A stretch of DNA of 45,931 nucleotides, from NCBI GenBank assembly GCA_900469345.1, contig UBWZ01000024.1:1-45931 (forward strand), read 5' to 3'. Below the pieces are notes generated by a model. The model did no database searches. It was not told the DNA's origin and saw nothing but the letters and a program-made list of their open reading frames with translations. This document shows, piece after piece, positions 1 to 7,953 of the stretch. The position numbers were made by a program, and so were the translations under genes. Within the stretch, counting starts at the first letter, position 1, and the number at the start of each line of letters is the position of its first letter. The stretch comes from Hyphomicrobiales bacterium (lineage in GTDB: Bacteria; Pseudomonadota; Alphaproteobacteria; Rhizobiales; Rhizobiaceae).

Positions 1-117
1 ACGGAGCGGCTGCGCATCACACCGACGCCGCTGCACACCGACGCCGACATCGAGCATCTGGTCTCGTCGCTGCACCAGCTGTGGGCGCGCTGCGCGCTCG
101 CCCGGCAGGTGGCGTAA
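1..117 (+). CDS. hemA: 5-aminolevulinate synthase, C-terminal end (partial)
   Basis: Only the last 38 codons and the TAA stop are present; the gene starts outside the window. The residues match the well-known end of alphaproteobacterial ALA synthase, with the ERLRITPTPLH motif followed by a helix ending in CALARQVA. The enzyme condenses glycine with succinyl-CoA using PLP, the first step of heme and corrin synthesis by the C4 (Shemin) route. It converges with dxr, leaving about 63 bases between the two stops. The catalytic part cannot be examined here. Confidence 0.88.
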   Translation, partial: TERLRITPTPLHTDADIEHLVSSLHQLWARCALARQVA

Positions 118-180
118 GCCCAAACCGGTCTTCTCTTTCGTGCCGACAGGTCTGCCGGCGGGACGCCCGCATCGTGCAGC

Positions 181-1368
181 TCAGGCCGCCATCCCCGTCC
201 GGGCAATCAGCGCATCGGCCCGTTGCCGGGCCTCGCTATCGGCTGCATAGACGTCGTCCATCGTTGCGGCGGCGCCGTATCCCGCCATGTCTTCCATCAC
301 CTGCTCGGCAATGTCGGCCATCTGCAGGAAGCCGATGCGCCCGGCGCAGAAGGCATGAAAGGACATCTCCTCCGCCGCATTCATGACCGCGCCCTGGACG
401 CCGCCGCGTTGCATAGCGGTTCGCGCCAGACGCAGCGCCGGGAAACGCTGCTCGTCGGGCGCCTCGAAATCCAGCCGCGCGAGCTTGGCGAAATCCAGCC
501 GCTCGACATCGAGCTTCGGCCGGTCCGGATAGGTCAGCGCATAGCCGATGGCGGTGCGCATGTCCGGGCAGCCGAGCTGGGCGAGGATCGATCCGTCGCG
601 ATAGCCGACCATGGAATGGATGACCGATTGCGGGTGGACGATGACCTCGATCTGCTCAGGCGAGACGTTGAAGAGGTGCTTCGCCTCGATCATCTCGAGC
701 GCCTTGTTGAACATCGACGCGCTGCCGATGGAGATCTTCAGCCCCATCGACCAGTTGGGGTGAGCCCTTGCGATGTCGGCCGTCACGCCGGCCATCTGTT
801 CGCGGGTCCAGGTGCGGAAGGGGCCACCCGACGCGGTCAGCACGATCCGTTCCACGGCGTGGTGCTGGTCGTCCTCGAGCGACTGGAAGATGGCGCTGTG
901 CTCGCTGTCGACCGGAATGAGACGCCCGCCGCCTTCTGCCACGGCCTTGACGAAGAGATCGCCGGCGGACACCAGGCATTCCTTGTTGGCAAGCGCGATA
1001 TCGGCGCCTCGGCGGGCCGCCGCCAGTGTCGGTTCCAGGCCGGCCGTGCCGACGATCGCCGCCATGACGCAATCCACGTCCCGCGATGCGGCGTCGATCA
1101 GCGCCTGCCGCCCGGCGGCCACCTCGATCCCCGTGCCGGCGAGCGCATCCTTGAGCGCGTGGTAACAGTCCTCGTCGGCAGTGACCGCCAGCCGCGCACC
1201 GCAGGTTTTGGCCTGTTCGGCAAGTAGGGTTATGTTGGTATTGCCGGTGACGGCGACGACGTCGAAGGCGTCCCGACCGCCCAGCTGCTCTACCACATCA
1301 AGGGTGTTGACGCCGATCGAGCCGGTGGATCCGAGGATGCTGATGCGACGTCCGGCAGTATCGGCCAT
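181..1368 (-). CDS. dxr: 1-deoxy-D-xylulose 5-phosphate reductoisomerase
   Basis: Dxr (IspC) converts 1-deoxy-D-xylulose 5-phosphate to 2-C-methyl-D-erythritol 4-phosphate with NADPH and a divalent metal, the committed step of the MEP isoprenoid pathway in the cytosol. The NADPH-binding GSTGSIG motif sits near residue 13. The substrate and metal region is recognisable as VDSEHSAIFQ, followed by LTASGGPF and the HPNWSMG loop. At about 395 residues the length is normal. I chose the ATG at 1368 because a GGAA sequence lies at workable distance; the in-frame ATG at 1380 adds four residues but its AGGA touches the start codon. It is divergent from the FAD monooxygenase gene, with about 130 bases between them. 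Confidence 0.95.
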   Translation of the reverse strand: MADTAGRRISILGSTGSIGVNTLDVVEQLGGRDAFDVVAVTGNTNITLLAEQAKTCGARLAVTADEDCYHALKDALAGTGIEVAAGRQALIDAASRDVDCVMAAIVGTAGLEPTLAAARRGADIALANKECLVSAGDLFVKAVAEGGGRLIPVDSEHSAIFQSLEDDQHHAVERIVLTASGGPFRTWTREQMAGVTADIARAHPNWSMGLKISIGSASMFNKALEMIEAKHLFNVSPEQIEVIVHPQSVIHSMVGYRDGSILAQLGCPDMRTAIGYALTYPDRPKLDVERLDFAKLARLDFEAPDEQRFPALRLARTAMQRGGVQGAVMNAAEEMSFHAFCAGRIGFLQMADIAEQVMEDMAGYGAAATMDDVYAADSEARQRADALIARTGMAA

Positions 1369-1497
1369 GATCTGTTCCATTCCTGAAGCTGGCCTGATCT
1401 ACAAGCGAACGCTCCGCCTCACAAGCGTGACGGTGATTTCACAGGCTGCGACCAAGTGCAGCTTGATTCCCATGTGCTTCCACAGGCAGATAGGGCG

Positions 1498-2721
1498 ATG
1501 AACCAGATCAGCGACATCACGACCACCTGCGTCATCGCCGGTGCCGGCCCCGGAGGGCTCATGCTCGGCCTGCTGCTGGCGCGAGCCGGCGTAGATGTCA
1601 CCGTGGTCGAAAAGCACGCGGACTTCCTGCGCGATTTTCGAGGCGATACGATCCATCCCTCGACGCTGGAAGTGATGGAGGAACTGGGGCTGGTCGAGCA
1701 ATTTCTGGAGCTTCCCCACACGCGGGCGCCGAAGCTCACCGCCGAGATGGCGGGAGAAACCATCACGATGGCGGATTTTTCGCGCCTGCCGGTCAAGCAC
1801 CGCTTCATCGCCTTCATGCCGCAGTGGGATTTTCTGAACTTCCTGTCGGCGCAGGCGTCGGGCTATCCCAATTTCCGCCTCCTCACCCAGGCAAGGGTCG
1901 CCGATCTCATCGAGGCGAAGGGCCGGGTGACGGGGCTTTGCGTGGAGACGCCGGACGGGATCGTCGAGATCCATGCGCAGCTTGTGATCGGCGCGGACGG
2001 GCGCAACTCGGTGGTTCGGGAAAAGGCGGGGCTCACGGTCGAGAGTTTCGGGGAGCCCAGCGAAGTGGTGTGGATGAAGCTGTCGAAACAGCCCGGCGAT
2101 CCCAACGAGGTGATGGGCCATGCCGGGCCGCGGCAGGGACTGGTGCTCATCGACCGCGGCGACTACTGGCAATGCGGCTTCGTGGTGCGACGGACGACCT
2201 TCGTGGACATCCAGCAGAAGGGCATCGAAGCGTTCCGGCAGGGGGTGGCGGCGATCTCGCCCCTGCCGGCCGACCGGATGCAGGAAATCCGCTCGTTCGA
2301 CGACACCAGCCTGCTCGTCGTGCGGATCGACAGGCTGACCCAGTGGTGGCGCCCGGGCCTCTTGTGCATCGGCGATGCGGCGCATGCCATGTCCCCGATC
2401 GGCGGCGTCGGCGTCAATCTGGCGATCCAGGATGCCGTGGCGGCGGCCAATATCCTCGGCCAGCCGTTGCGCGAGGGTCGGCTTGCCGACGCCGATCTTG
2501 CAGCCGTGCAGAGGCGCCGCAGCTTTCCCACCAAGGCCACCCAGAAGCTGCAATTGATGATGCGCAGCAGCCGGCGGAAGGACGAGACGACGGAAAAGAC
2601 CGCCAAGGGACCGCCGGCCTTCATCCGAGGCATTGCCCGCTGGCCAGTGCTTGCGCATGTTGCAGGGCGGCTGATGGGGCTCGGTTTCCGCATGGAGCAT
2701 GTGCGCCCGAACCGGCGGTAA
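1498..2721 (+). CDS. FAD-dependent monooxygenase (PHBH/UbiH-type flavoprotein)
   Basis: A 407-residue flavoprotein of the FAD_binding_3 family. The N-terminal GAGPGG dinucleotide-binding loop lies near residues 15-20. A DG motif (IGADGRNSV) lies mid-protein, and the GD motif (IGDAAHAMSPIGGVGVNLAIQDA region) binds the FAD ribityl chain. Such enzymes hydroxylate aromatic or quinone-like substrates with NAD(P)H and O2; nothing here fixes the substrate. The start at ATG 1498 places the FAD motif at the usual distance; a GTG at 1456 would add 14 residues. It is not in an obvious catabolic or ubiquinone operon, so its role is open. Confidence 0.85.
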   Translation: MNQISDITTTCVIAGAGPGGLMLGLLLARAGVDVTVVEKHADFLRDFRGDTIHPSTLEVMEELGLVEQFLELPHTRAPKLTAEMAGETITMADFSRLPVKHRFIAFMPQWDFLNFLSAQASGYPNFRLLTQARVADLIEAKGRVTGLCVETPDGIVEIHAQLVIGADGRNSVVREKAGLTVESFGEPSEVVWMKLSKQPGDPNEVMGHAGPRQGLVLIDRGDYWQCGFVVRRTTFVDIQQKGIEAFRQGVAAISPLPADRMQEIRSFDDTSLLVVRIDRLTQWWRPGLLCIGDAAHAMSPIGGVGVNLAIQDAVAAANILGQPLREGRLADADLAAVQRRRSFPTKATQKLQLMMRSSRRKDETTEKTAKGPPAFIRGIARWPVLAHVAGRLMGLGFRMEHVRPNRR

Positions 2722-2780
2722 GCGTGCCGCATGCGGCAACCTTTGATGGGCTTTACCGTTCATTCCCGCAAAGGGAGGGC

Positions 2781-3479
2781 ATGGCCATGCTGATGATCGG
2801 ACGGATGCTGACCATGGCGATGGCCCTTCTGGGCGGCATCTTCTTTTCGCAGGCGCCTGAATTCGCCCAGCAATACCGGCAGCGGATCGGCGGCGCGCTC
2901 GACGAGCTCAGGGCGGTGATCACCCGGTTCGACAGCGAGGCCAGCCAGAACGGCCTCGACCGGGAGAGGGCGCTCGGCCTTTATTCGAGTTCGACGGAGC
3001 AGTTCCTGCGCTCGCAGGGGCAGTCGATGCGCACCAGTTTCGACCGTTTCCAGAACCTCGAGCAACAGAGCCGCGAGCTGGCCGAGGCCTCGCCGCTGGC
3101 AAAGCCGTTCGTCATCCTGCGCAATCCCGACCCCGACCTGGTGACGAGTGCCTGGAGCGACTTCAGTCCCGGCATCCCCGTAACGGCCGCCGGGCTTGCC
3201 TGGGCAGGCATCGGTCTGGTGGCCGGGTGGCTGGCCGCGGCGCTGTTCGGCACCGTGTCGCTGCGCTCCACCCGCCGCCCGGGCGGGGACGCCGATGAGC
3301 GGCATGCGGGACGCGACCGTCGCGCCAGGGCTTTGCAGCATGACCGGACCTCTGCCCGCCGGCCGGACACTTCCTACGAGGATGCACCGACACAGGTCAT
3401 TCCCGCTCGCGGCGCTTCTGTCGCTCCCGGCACGCGTCTGCCGCTGGAGCATCCCGAGGACCGGCCGCGAACCGTGTGA
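2781..3479 (+). CDS. DUF2937 family membrane protein with arginine-rich tail
   Basis: Predicted 232-residue protein, preceded by an AAGGGAGGG ribosome site. A hydrophobic N-terminal helix (about residues 5-22) and a second one near 135-158 bracket a soluble segment with coiled-coil character (QQYRQRIGGALDEL, then FQNLEQQSRELAE). This two-helix layout is that of DUF2937 inner-membrane proteins, whose function is unknown. After about residue 160 comes a roughly 70-residue Arg/Asp/Pro-rich tail of low complexity that does not look like the conserved family core. The stop is four bases from the convergent Nudix stop. It follows the monooxygenase by about 60 bases. Confidence 0.75.
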   Translation: MAMLMIGRMLTMAMALLGGIFFSQAPEFAQQYRQRIGGALDELRAVITRFDSEASQNGLDRERALGLYSSSTEQFLRSQGQSMRTSFDRFQNLEQQSRELAEASPLAKPFVILRNPDPDLVTSAWSDFSPGIPVTAAGLAWAGIGLVAGWLAAALFGTVSLRSTRRPGGDADERHAGRDRRARALQHDRTSARRPDTSYEDAPTQVIPARGASVAPGTRLPLEHPEDRPRTV

Positions 3480-3483
3480 CGGT

Positions 3484-3951
3484 TCAGGCGAGCCGCCGCC
3501 GCAGATCATCCAGCATCGGCGCCTGCCCCTTGAGGATCTTGCGCGAGGCGGTTTCGAGATCGAGCCATTCGGCGCGGTCCACCTCCGGAAACGCCTGCAT
3601 ACGCCCGGATTTCGGCGGCCATTCCATGCTAAAGCTGTTGCTGACGAGATGCGCGGGGTCGAATCCCGCTTCGTCCTCGACGCACCAGGCAAGAACCCTT
3701 TTGCCGCCCGGCTGGCGATATTCGCCCAGCCACCGGCACTCGCCGGCAATCGCGACGCCGATCTCTTCGCGCACCTCGCGCCTCGCCGCATCCAGTTCGT
3801 CTTCGCCCTCTTCCACGAGGCCCTTGGGAATAGACCAGGCACCTTCGTCCTTGCGTGCCCAGAAGGGGCCGCCGGGATGAACGAGGAGGACCTGCAGGCC
3901 GGCGGGCGCAAGCCGGAAGATCAGCAGACCGGCGCTGCGTTTTGCCGCCAT
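3484..3951 (-). CDS. Nudix hydrolase
   Basis: A 155-residue Nudix protein. The Nudix box G-x5-E-x7-REVREEIG is complete at about residues 44-66 and supplies the metal-binding glutamates for cleaving nucleoside-diphosphate-linked compounds. The WSIPKG motif just before the box and the VHPGGPFWA segment resemble small Nudix proteins related to MutT/diadenosine-polyphosphate hydrolases, but the substrate cannot be read from sequence. An AAGGGA ribosome site precedes the ATG. It lies 21 bases downstream of the phosphoketolase gene on the same strand and probably shares its transcript. Confidence 0.88.
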   Translation of the reverse strand: MAAKRSAGLLIFRLAPAGLQVLLVHPGGPFWARKDEGAWSIPKGLVEEGEDELDAARREVREEIGVAIAGECRWLGEYRQPGGKRVLAWCVEDEAGFDPAHLVSNSFSMEWPPKSGRMQAFPEVDRAEWLDLETASRKILKGQAPMLDDLRRRLA

Positions 3952-3972
3952 TGCGGAATGTCCCTTTTCACC

Positions 3973-6372
3973 TCATGCCGGCCGGTCCGACCAAACCCAG
4001 TCGCGAACCTCCGGCATGTCCTCGCCCGTTTCTCCGACATATTGCCGATGTTGGCGCAGCTTGTCATGCAGCGCTTCCAGCACATGGGCGGCTTTTTCCT
4101 GCAGGCCCGGTATCCGCTCGATCGCCTCGATGGCGAGATGGAAGCGGTCGAGCTGGTTCAGCACGGTCATGTCGAAAGGGGTGGTGGTGGTGCCTTCCTC
4201 AATGAAGCCGCGGACGTGGATGTTGCGGTGATTGGTCCGCTTGTAGGTCAATCGATGGATGAGGTAGGGATAGCCGTGATGGGCGAAGATGACCGGCCTG
4301 TCCGTGGTGAAAATCCGGTCGAATTCCTCGTCCGCCAGCCCGTGCGGATGCTGGTCCTGGGATTGCAGCGCCATCAGGTCGACGACGTTGACGACGCGGA
4401 TCTTCAGGTCGGGGATGGCGTCGCGCAGGATCATGACGGCGGCAAGCGCTTCCATGGTCGGCACGTCGCCGGCACAGGCGATGACGACGTCCGGCGCCAC
4501 CGCATCGGCTTCCGTTCCCGCCCAGTCCCACACGCCGATGCCGACCTCGCAATGGGCGATCGCCTCGTCCATCGTCAGCCACTGGGGTTCCGGCTGCTTG
4601 CCGGCCACGATCACGTTGACGCGGTTCCAGGTCTTCAGGCAGTGGTCGCCGACCCAGAGCAGCGTATTGGCGTCCGGCGGCAGGTAGATGCGCACCGTGT
4701 CGGCCTTCTTGTTGGCGACGAGGTCGATGAAGCCCGGATCCTGGTGCGAGAAGCCGTTGTGATCCTGCCGCCAGACATGCGAGGTCAAGAGATAGTTGAG
4801 CGAGGAGATCGGCTTGCGCCAGGGCAGTGCGCGGCTCACCTTCAGCCACTTGGCATGCTGGTTGAACATCGAGTCGATGATGTGGATGAAGGCTTCGTAG
4901 CAGGAGAAAAGGCCATGGCGGCCGGTCAGCAGATAGCCTTCCAGCCAGCCCTGGCAGAGATGTTCGGACAGCACTTCCATGACCCGGCCGGCGCGCCCAA
5001 GATGCACGTCGTAAGGCTCGATCTCTTCCATCCAGACCCGGTCGGTTACCTCGAAGACGCTGCCGAGGCGGTTTGATTCCGTCTCGTCGGGGCCGAAGAT
5101 GCGGAAGTTCGCCGCCTTGGCATTGAGCGTCAGCGTATCGCGCAGGTAATGGCCGAGCACGTCGGTCGATTGCGCGATAGTGGCGCCGCGCCCGTCGATC
5201 TTGACCGCGTAGTCGCGAATGTCCGGGGTGACGAGCGCCTTGCGCAAGAGCCCCCCATTGGCGTGCGGATTGGCGCCCATGCGGCGTTCGCCGGTCGGCG
5301 CAAGCGCGCGCAGCTCCGGCTTCAGCCTGCCGTTCGGCTCAAAAAGATCGTCCGGATGGTAGCTTCGCATCCAGTCCTCGAGGATCTGGCGATGGCCCTC
5401 ATTTTCGCGGCAGCCGGAGACGGGCACCTGGTGCGCGCGCCAGAAGCCTTCGACCTTCTTGCCGTCCACGTCCTTGGGGCCGGTCCAGCCCTTGGGGCTG
5501 CGCAGCACAATCATCGGCCAGCGCGGCACGCCGGTGTCGCTGCCGCCGTCGCGGGCCTGTTTCTGGATGCCGCGGATGCGCCCATAGACCGTGTCCAGCG
5601 TGGCCGCCATTTTTCTGTGCATGGCGTCGGGCTCGTGACCTTCGACGAAGAAGGGTTCATAGCCATAGCCCTCGAACAGCTTTCTAAGGTCCTCGTCGCT
5701 GGTGCGGCCGAGAATGGTAGGCCCGGCGATCTTGTAGCCGTTGAGGTGCAGGATCGGGAGAACCGCGCCATCGCGGGCCGGATCGAGAAACTTGTTGGAC
5801 TGCCAGCTGGCGGCGAGAGGCCCGGTTTCCGCCTCGCCGTCGCCGATCACGCAGGCGACCAGAAGGTCGGGATTGTCGAAAGCGGCGCCATAGGCATGGA
5901 CAAGGGCATAGCCAAGTTCGCCGCCCTCGTGAATGGAACCCGGCGTTTCGGGCGCCGCGTGGCTCGGAATGCCGCCCGGGAAAGAGAACTGCTTGAACAG
6001 CTTCCGGATGCCGCCTGCCGTTTCGGCAATGTCCGGATAGATTTCGCTGTAGGTGCCCTCAAGATAGGTGTTGGCGACCATGCCCGGGCCGCCATGGCCG
6101 GGGCCGCAGATATAGATGACGTTGGCATCCTCGCGGCGAATGACGCGGTTCAAGTGCGCGTAGATGAAATTGAGCCCGGGCGTGGTGCCCCAGTGGCCGA
6201 GCAGCCTCGGCTTGATATGCTCCGGCTTCAGCGGCTCGCGCAGCAGGGCGTTTTCCAGCAGATAGATCTGGCCGACGGAGAGGTAATTGGCAGCGCGCCA
6301 GTAGCGGTCGATGAGCGAGATCTCCTCGACGGTGATCGCGGCTGCAACGGAGATGGAGGCGTCTGACGGCAT
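3973..6372 (-). CDS. xfp: Xylulose-5-phosphate/fructose-6-phosphate phosphoketolase
   Basis: A 799-residue thiamine-diphosphate enzyme of normal family length. It splits xylulose 5-phosphate (and often fructose 6-phosphate) with phosphate to acetyl-phosphate plus glyceraldehyde 3-phosphate (or erythrose 4-phosphate). Family motifs are present in order: GHWGTTPGLNFIYAHLNR near residue 60, GPGHGGPGMVANTYLEG near 92, and the ThDP/Mg motif GDGEAETGPLAASW near 184. A C-terminal domain carries SHQDPGFIDL and YFPPDANTLL-like sequence. A GGGAG ribosome site precedes the ATG. No acetate kinase or phosphotransacetylase gene lies next to it here. A possible FixK/FNR box sits about 60 bases upstream, suggesting oxygen-responsive control. 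Confidence 0.95.
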   Translation of the reverse strand: MPSDASISVAAAITVEEISLIDRYWRAANYLSVGQIYLLENALLREPLKPEHIKPRLLGHWGTTPGLNFIYAHLNRVIRREDANVIYICGPGHGGPGMVANTYLEGTYSEIYPDIAETAGGIRKLFKQFSFPGGIPSHAAPETPGSIHEGGELGYALVHAYGAAFDNPDLLVACVIGDGEAETGPLAASWQSNKFLDPARDGAVLPILHLNGYKIAGPTILGRTSDEDLRKLFEGYGYEPFFVEGHEPDAMHRKMAATLDTVYGRIRGIQKQARDGGSDTGVPRWPMIVLRSPKGWTGPKDVDGKKVEGFWRAHQVPVSGCRENEGHRQILEDWMRSYHPDDLFEPNGRLKPELRALAPTGERRMGANPHANGGLLRKALVTPDIRDYAVKIDGRGATIAQSTDVLGHYLRDTLTLNAKAANFRIFGPDETESNRLGSVFEVTDRVWMEEIEPYDVHLGRAGRVMEVLSEHLCQGWLEGYLLTGRHGLFSCYEAFIHIIDSMFNQHAKWLKVSRALPWRKPISSLNYLLTSHVWRQDHNGFSHQDPGFIDLVANKKADTVRIYLPPDANTLLWVGDHCLKTWNRVNVIVAGKQPEPQWLTMDEAIAHCEVGIGVWDWAGTEADAVAPDVVIACAGDVPTMEALAAVMILRDAIPDLKIRVVNVVDLMALQSQDQHPHGLADEEFDRIFTTDRPVIFAHHGYPYLIHRLTYKRTNHRNIHVRGFIEEGTTTTPFDMTVLNQLDRFHLAIEAIERIPGLQEKAAHVLEALHDKLRQHRQYVGETGEDMPEVRDWVWSDRPA

Positions 6373-6426
6373 GGACTTGCTCCCTGGGGTTGTGCGCCCA
6401 CCTTACCCGTCGACCACGGCTCGTCT

Positions 6427-6440
6427 GTGACAAAGATCAA
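6427..6440 (-). promoter_or_regulatory. Candidate FixK/FNR-type box upstream of xfp
   Basis: On the minus strand the site reads TTGATCTTTGTCAC. This matches the rhizobial anaerobox pattern TTGA[T/C]-N4-[A/G]TCAA except for the last base. Its centre is about 61 bases upstream of the xfp ATG. A weak -10-like TAAGGT (6400-6405) would place the transcript start near 6393 and the box near -41, the usual class II activator position. It is a single pattern match and unproven. Confidence 0.4.
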
Positions 6441-6699
6441 GGCCGGCACCGGACGGAGATGGCTGATCGATGTGGACCGTGTGGCAATGGGTGGCAATGT
6501 GTGGCGAGGCTGGCAGCGCTAGAGGCGTTAGGGCTTTTGTCGTCGACAGTCTGGTTCGCTCCGCCGACCCTGTGCAACACGGAGATAGGGTGCGTTGGCG
6601 TAATGGCGAGCAGATCGGCTCGTCCGGTGCGAACGGAGCCTAGACGCCGCCGCAAAGCGCCGGTCAACAACGGTCGCGGAAAGAAAGAAAAACCGATGG

Positions 6700-6728
6700 T
6701 TGACAATTAGCCTCGTCGTCTCTATCTT
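6700..6728 (+). promoter_or_regulatory. sigma70-type promoter of cspA
   Basis: A perfect -35 TTGACA (6700-6705) is separated by exactly 17 bases from -10 TATCTT (6723-6728). The transcript should begin near 6735, giving a leader of about 140 bases before the cspA start. Long structured leaders are typical of cold-shock genes. Confidence 0.75.
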
Positions 6729-6877
6729 GGGTTTATCGATCTTTTGCTTGCTGAACTTGGTTACCGCGCGATTGGCACCGCGCTTTGAACGACTTCCCTC
6801 TCAAAATCATCGTTACCACCATCCGTGCGTCATCGGCGCTGCGGTTATCGAAACATGCTTTGAAAGGGTTCATCATC

Positions 6878-7087
6878 ATGACCACTGGCACAGTAAAATG
6901 GTTCAATTCCACCAAGGGCTTCGGCTTCATTCAGCCTGACGATGGCGGCGCTGACGCGTTCGTCCATATCTCGGCCGTCGAACGCGCCGGAATGCGCGAA
7001 ATCGTCGAAGGCCAGAAGATCGGCTACGATCTCGAGCGCGACATGAAGTCTGGCAAAATGTCTGCCTGCAACCTGCAGGCTGCTTAA
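6878..7087 (+). CDS. cspA: Cold-shock protein, CspA family
   Basis: A 69-residue single cold-shock domain. RNP1 (KGFGFIQP) and RNP2 (DAFVHIS) are both present, as is the N-terminal GTVKWFN strand. Such proteins bind single-stranded RNA and DNA and melt RNA structure, mainly in the cold or at growth restart. The ATG at 6878 fits the family start; open frame upstream is only leader. It has its own promoter and a strong terminator, so it is monocistronic. The symbol is used for the family; I cannot say which paralog this is. Confidence 0.93.
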   Translation: MTTGTVKWFNSTKGFGFIQPDDGGADAFVHISAVERAGMREIVEGQKIGYDLERDMKSGKMSACNLQAA

Positions 7088-7152
7088 TTCTCAGTCTGCT
7101 TTCGCCTTGACCACGGATGTACTGGCACTGCTGAAAGCACATTGAACCCGAG

Positions 7153-7178
7153 AGGCCGGACTGTTGTCCGGCCTTTTT
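7153..7178 (+). terminator. Rho-independent terminator of cspA
   Basis: AGGCCGGAC (7153-7161) pairs perfectly with GTCCGGCCT (7166-7174) across a TGTT loop, followed directly by a T-run. It lies about 65 bases after the cspA stop. Confidence 0.9.
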
Positions 7179-7358
7179 GCGTTTTGCCTGGGGGAGGGGC
7201 GACGGTCCCGATACTTCGGGCGACCGCGCGGTTCCTGGGCCCAGATCGCCGCAACAGGGGACCATGTGCCCGTCGGCTGATCCCCAGGCCGCGCCACGCC
7301 GGTCGGGCGCGAACGCCACGGCCTCAAGCGATTGTGACTTGTTCGTCTTGCTAATAAG

Positions 7359-7433
7359 CATAATCAGCACATTGGCTGATCCACCGGCCACCTCCAGCAT
7401 GAAAATCCTCGTCCTCCCTGGACGGGGGTTTTT
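7359..7433 (+). ncRNA. Candidate small RNA with anti-Shine-Dalgarno-like motifs
   Basis: This short stretch ends in a strong intrinsic terminator although no gene precedes it. It is AT-rich at its 5' side, with TAATAA and CATAAT hexamers at 7352-7364 that could be -10 elements; the -35 match is poor. CCTCC occurs at 7391-7395 and CCTCCC at 7413-7418, the latter reaching into the terminator loop. Unpaired CCUCC(C) is a hallmark of several alphaproteobacterial trans-acting sRNA families that pair with ribosome-binding sites. The 5' end is a guess and no family assignment is made. Confidence 0.35.
7402..7433 (+). terminator. Intrinsic terminator without an assigned gene
   Basis: CCTCGTCC (7407-7414) pairs with GGACGGGG (7420-7427), including one G-U pair, across a TCCCT loop. 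A-residues precede the stem and a run of five T (7429-7433) follows it. The A/T flanks extend the pairing, so it could act on both strands. Confidence 0.75.
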
Positions 7434-7720
7434 CGTCTTCAGCATTTGACAGGGTCCATCTCCGCAGGTCGACGCAGGCATGGCGGCGCTTGCCTGCTGC
7501 TCCGAGGGCTTGTCTGACCAAAAACTGAAATCACGTCAGCTACCGGCCGTGTCGGCGCCGGGGCATCTTTTCTCCTGCGAGGTTCCGTCGAATTGCCAGG
7601 ACGATCGCATTTCTGACCTGCGCGACGTACTATCCAGGAGCGGGCCGCTGACGGGATCGCAACCAGGCCGACTCTGATGCGTTGGCGCTGGCAATGGCAA
7701 GTCTGCAACAGGAGAGAACC

Positions 7721-7861
7721 ATGACCGACAAGAAGCCCGACACGGACAGCGACGCAGCGCGCACAGGCAAGGATGCCGACAAGAACAGGGACGACCTGGT
7801 CAAGACAGCCGAAAAAGGCCTCGAAGACGCAAAAGGCAAGAAGCCCGCCGCAGAGATCTGA
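7721..7861 (+). CDS. Small highly charged hypothetical protein (46 residues)
   Basis: The ATG follows a GGAGAG ribosome site by a good spacing. The product is 46 residues, almost all Lys, Asp, Glu, Ala, Gly and Thr, with no Cys, Trp, Phe or Tyr. It has no membrane segment and is probably disordered except for a possible helix around DDLVKTAEKGLEDAKG. I do not recognise a family. The site, codon use and good ribosome site argue that it is real. It sits between the gene-poor region and tRNA-Arg. Small soluble proteins of this make-up are often stress-linked, but that is only a guess. Confidence 0.65.
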   Translation: MTDKKPDTDSDAARTGKDADKNRDDLVKTAEKGLEDAKGKKPAAEI

Positions 7862-7953
7862 TGCCGCAGCGGATCTTCTGCTTTGGTCCGCATCTTGGCG
7901 CCAGGTGCGGGCAACATCCTTAAACCAGCATTCGCAACGGCTTGGGAAATCCA

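Larger units (their letters stand above)
6373..6877. other. Intergenic region between xfp and cspA
   Basis: About 500 bases between two divergent genes. I see no convincing gene: the open frames here (6390-6710 plus, 6437-6706 minus) are arginine/serine-rich shadows without ribosome sites. The region holds a FixK/FNR-like box for xfp (6427-6440), a short imperfect repeat of GTGGCAATG near 6481-6500, the cspA promoter (6700-6728), and the roughly 140-base cspA leader. Confidence 0.7.
7088..7720. other. Gene-poor region downstream of cspA
   Basis: About 630 bases with no convincing protein gene. It contains the cspA terminator (7153-7178) and a second strong hairpin with a T-run (7402-7433) that ends a possible small RNA. 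The remainder (about 7440-7700) has no clear signal. The open frames across it (7480-7677 plus, 7439-7954 minus) lack family features, and the minus one runs through the 46-residue gene on the opposite strand. Confidence 0.6.

Noticed and set aside
1399..2763. Long minus-strand frame (454 codons) opposite the FAD monooxygenase
   Set aside because: It is an antisense shadow in GC-rich DNA: His/Arg/Pro-rich, no family motif, while the plus frame has clear FAD motifs.
6390..6710. Open frames on both strands between xfp and cspA
   Set aside because: No ribosome site or family motif; the interval is better explained by regulatory sites.
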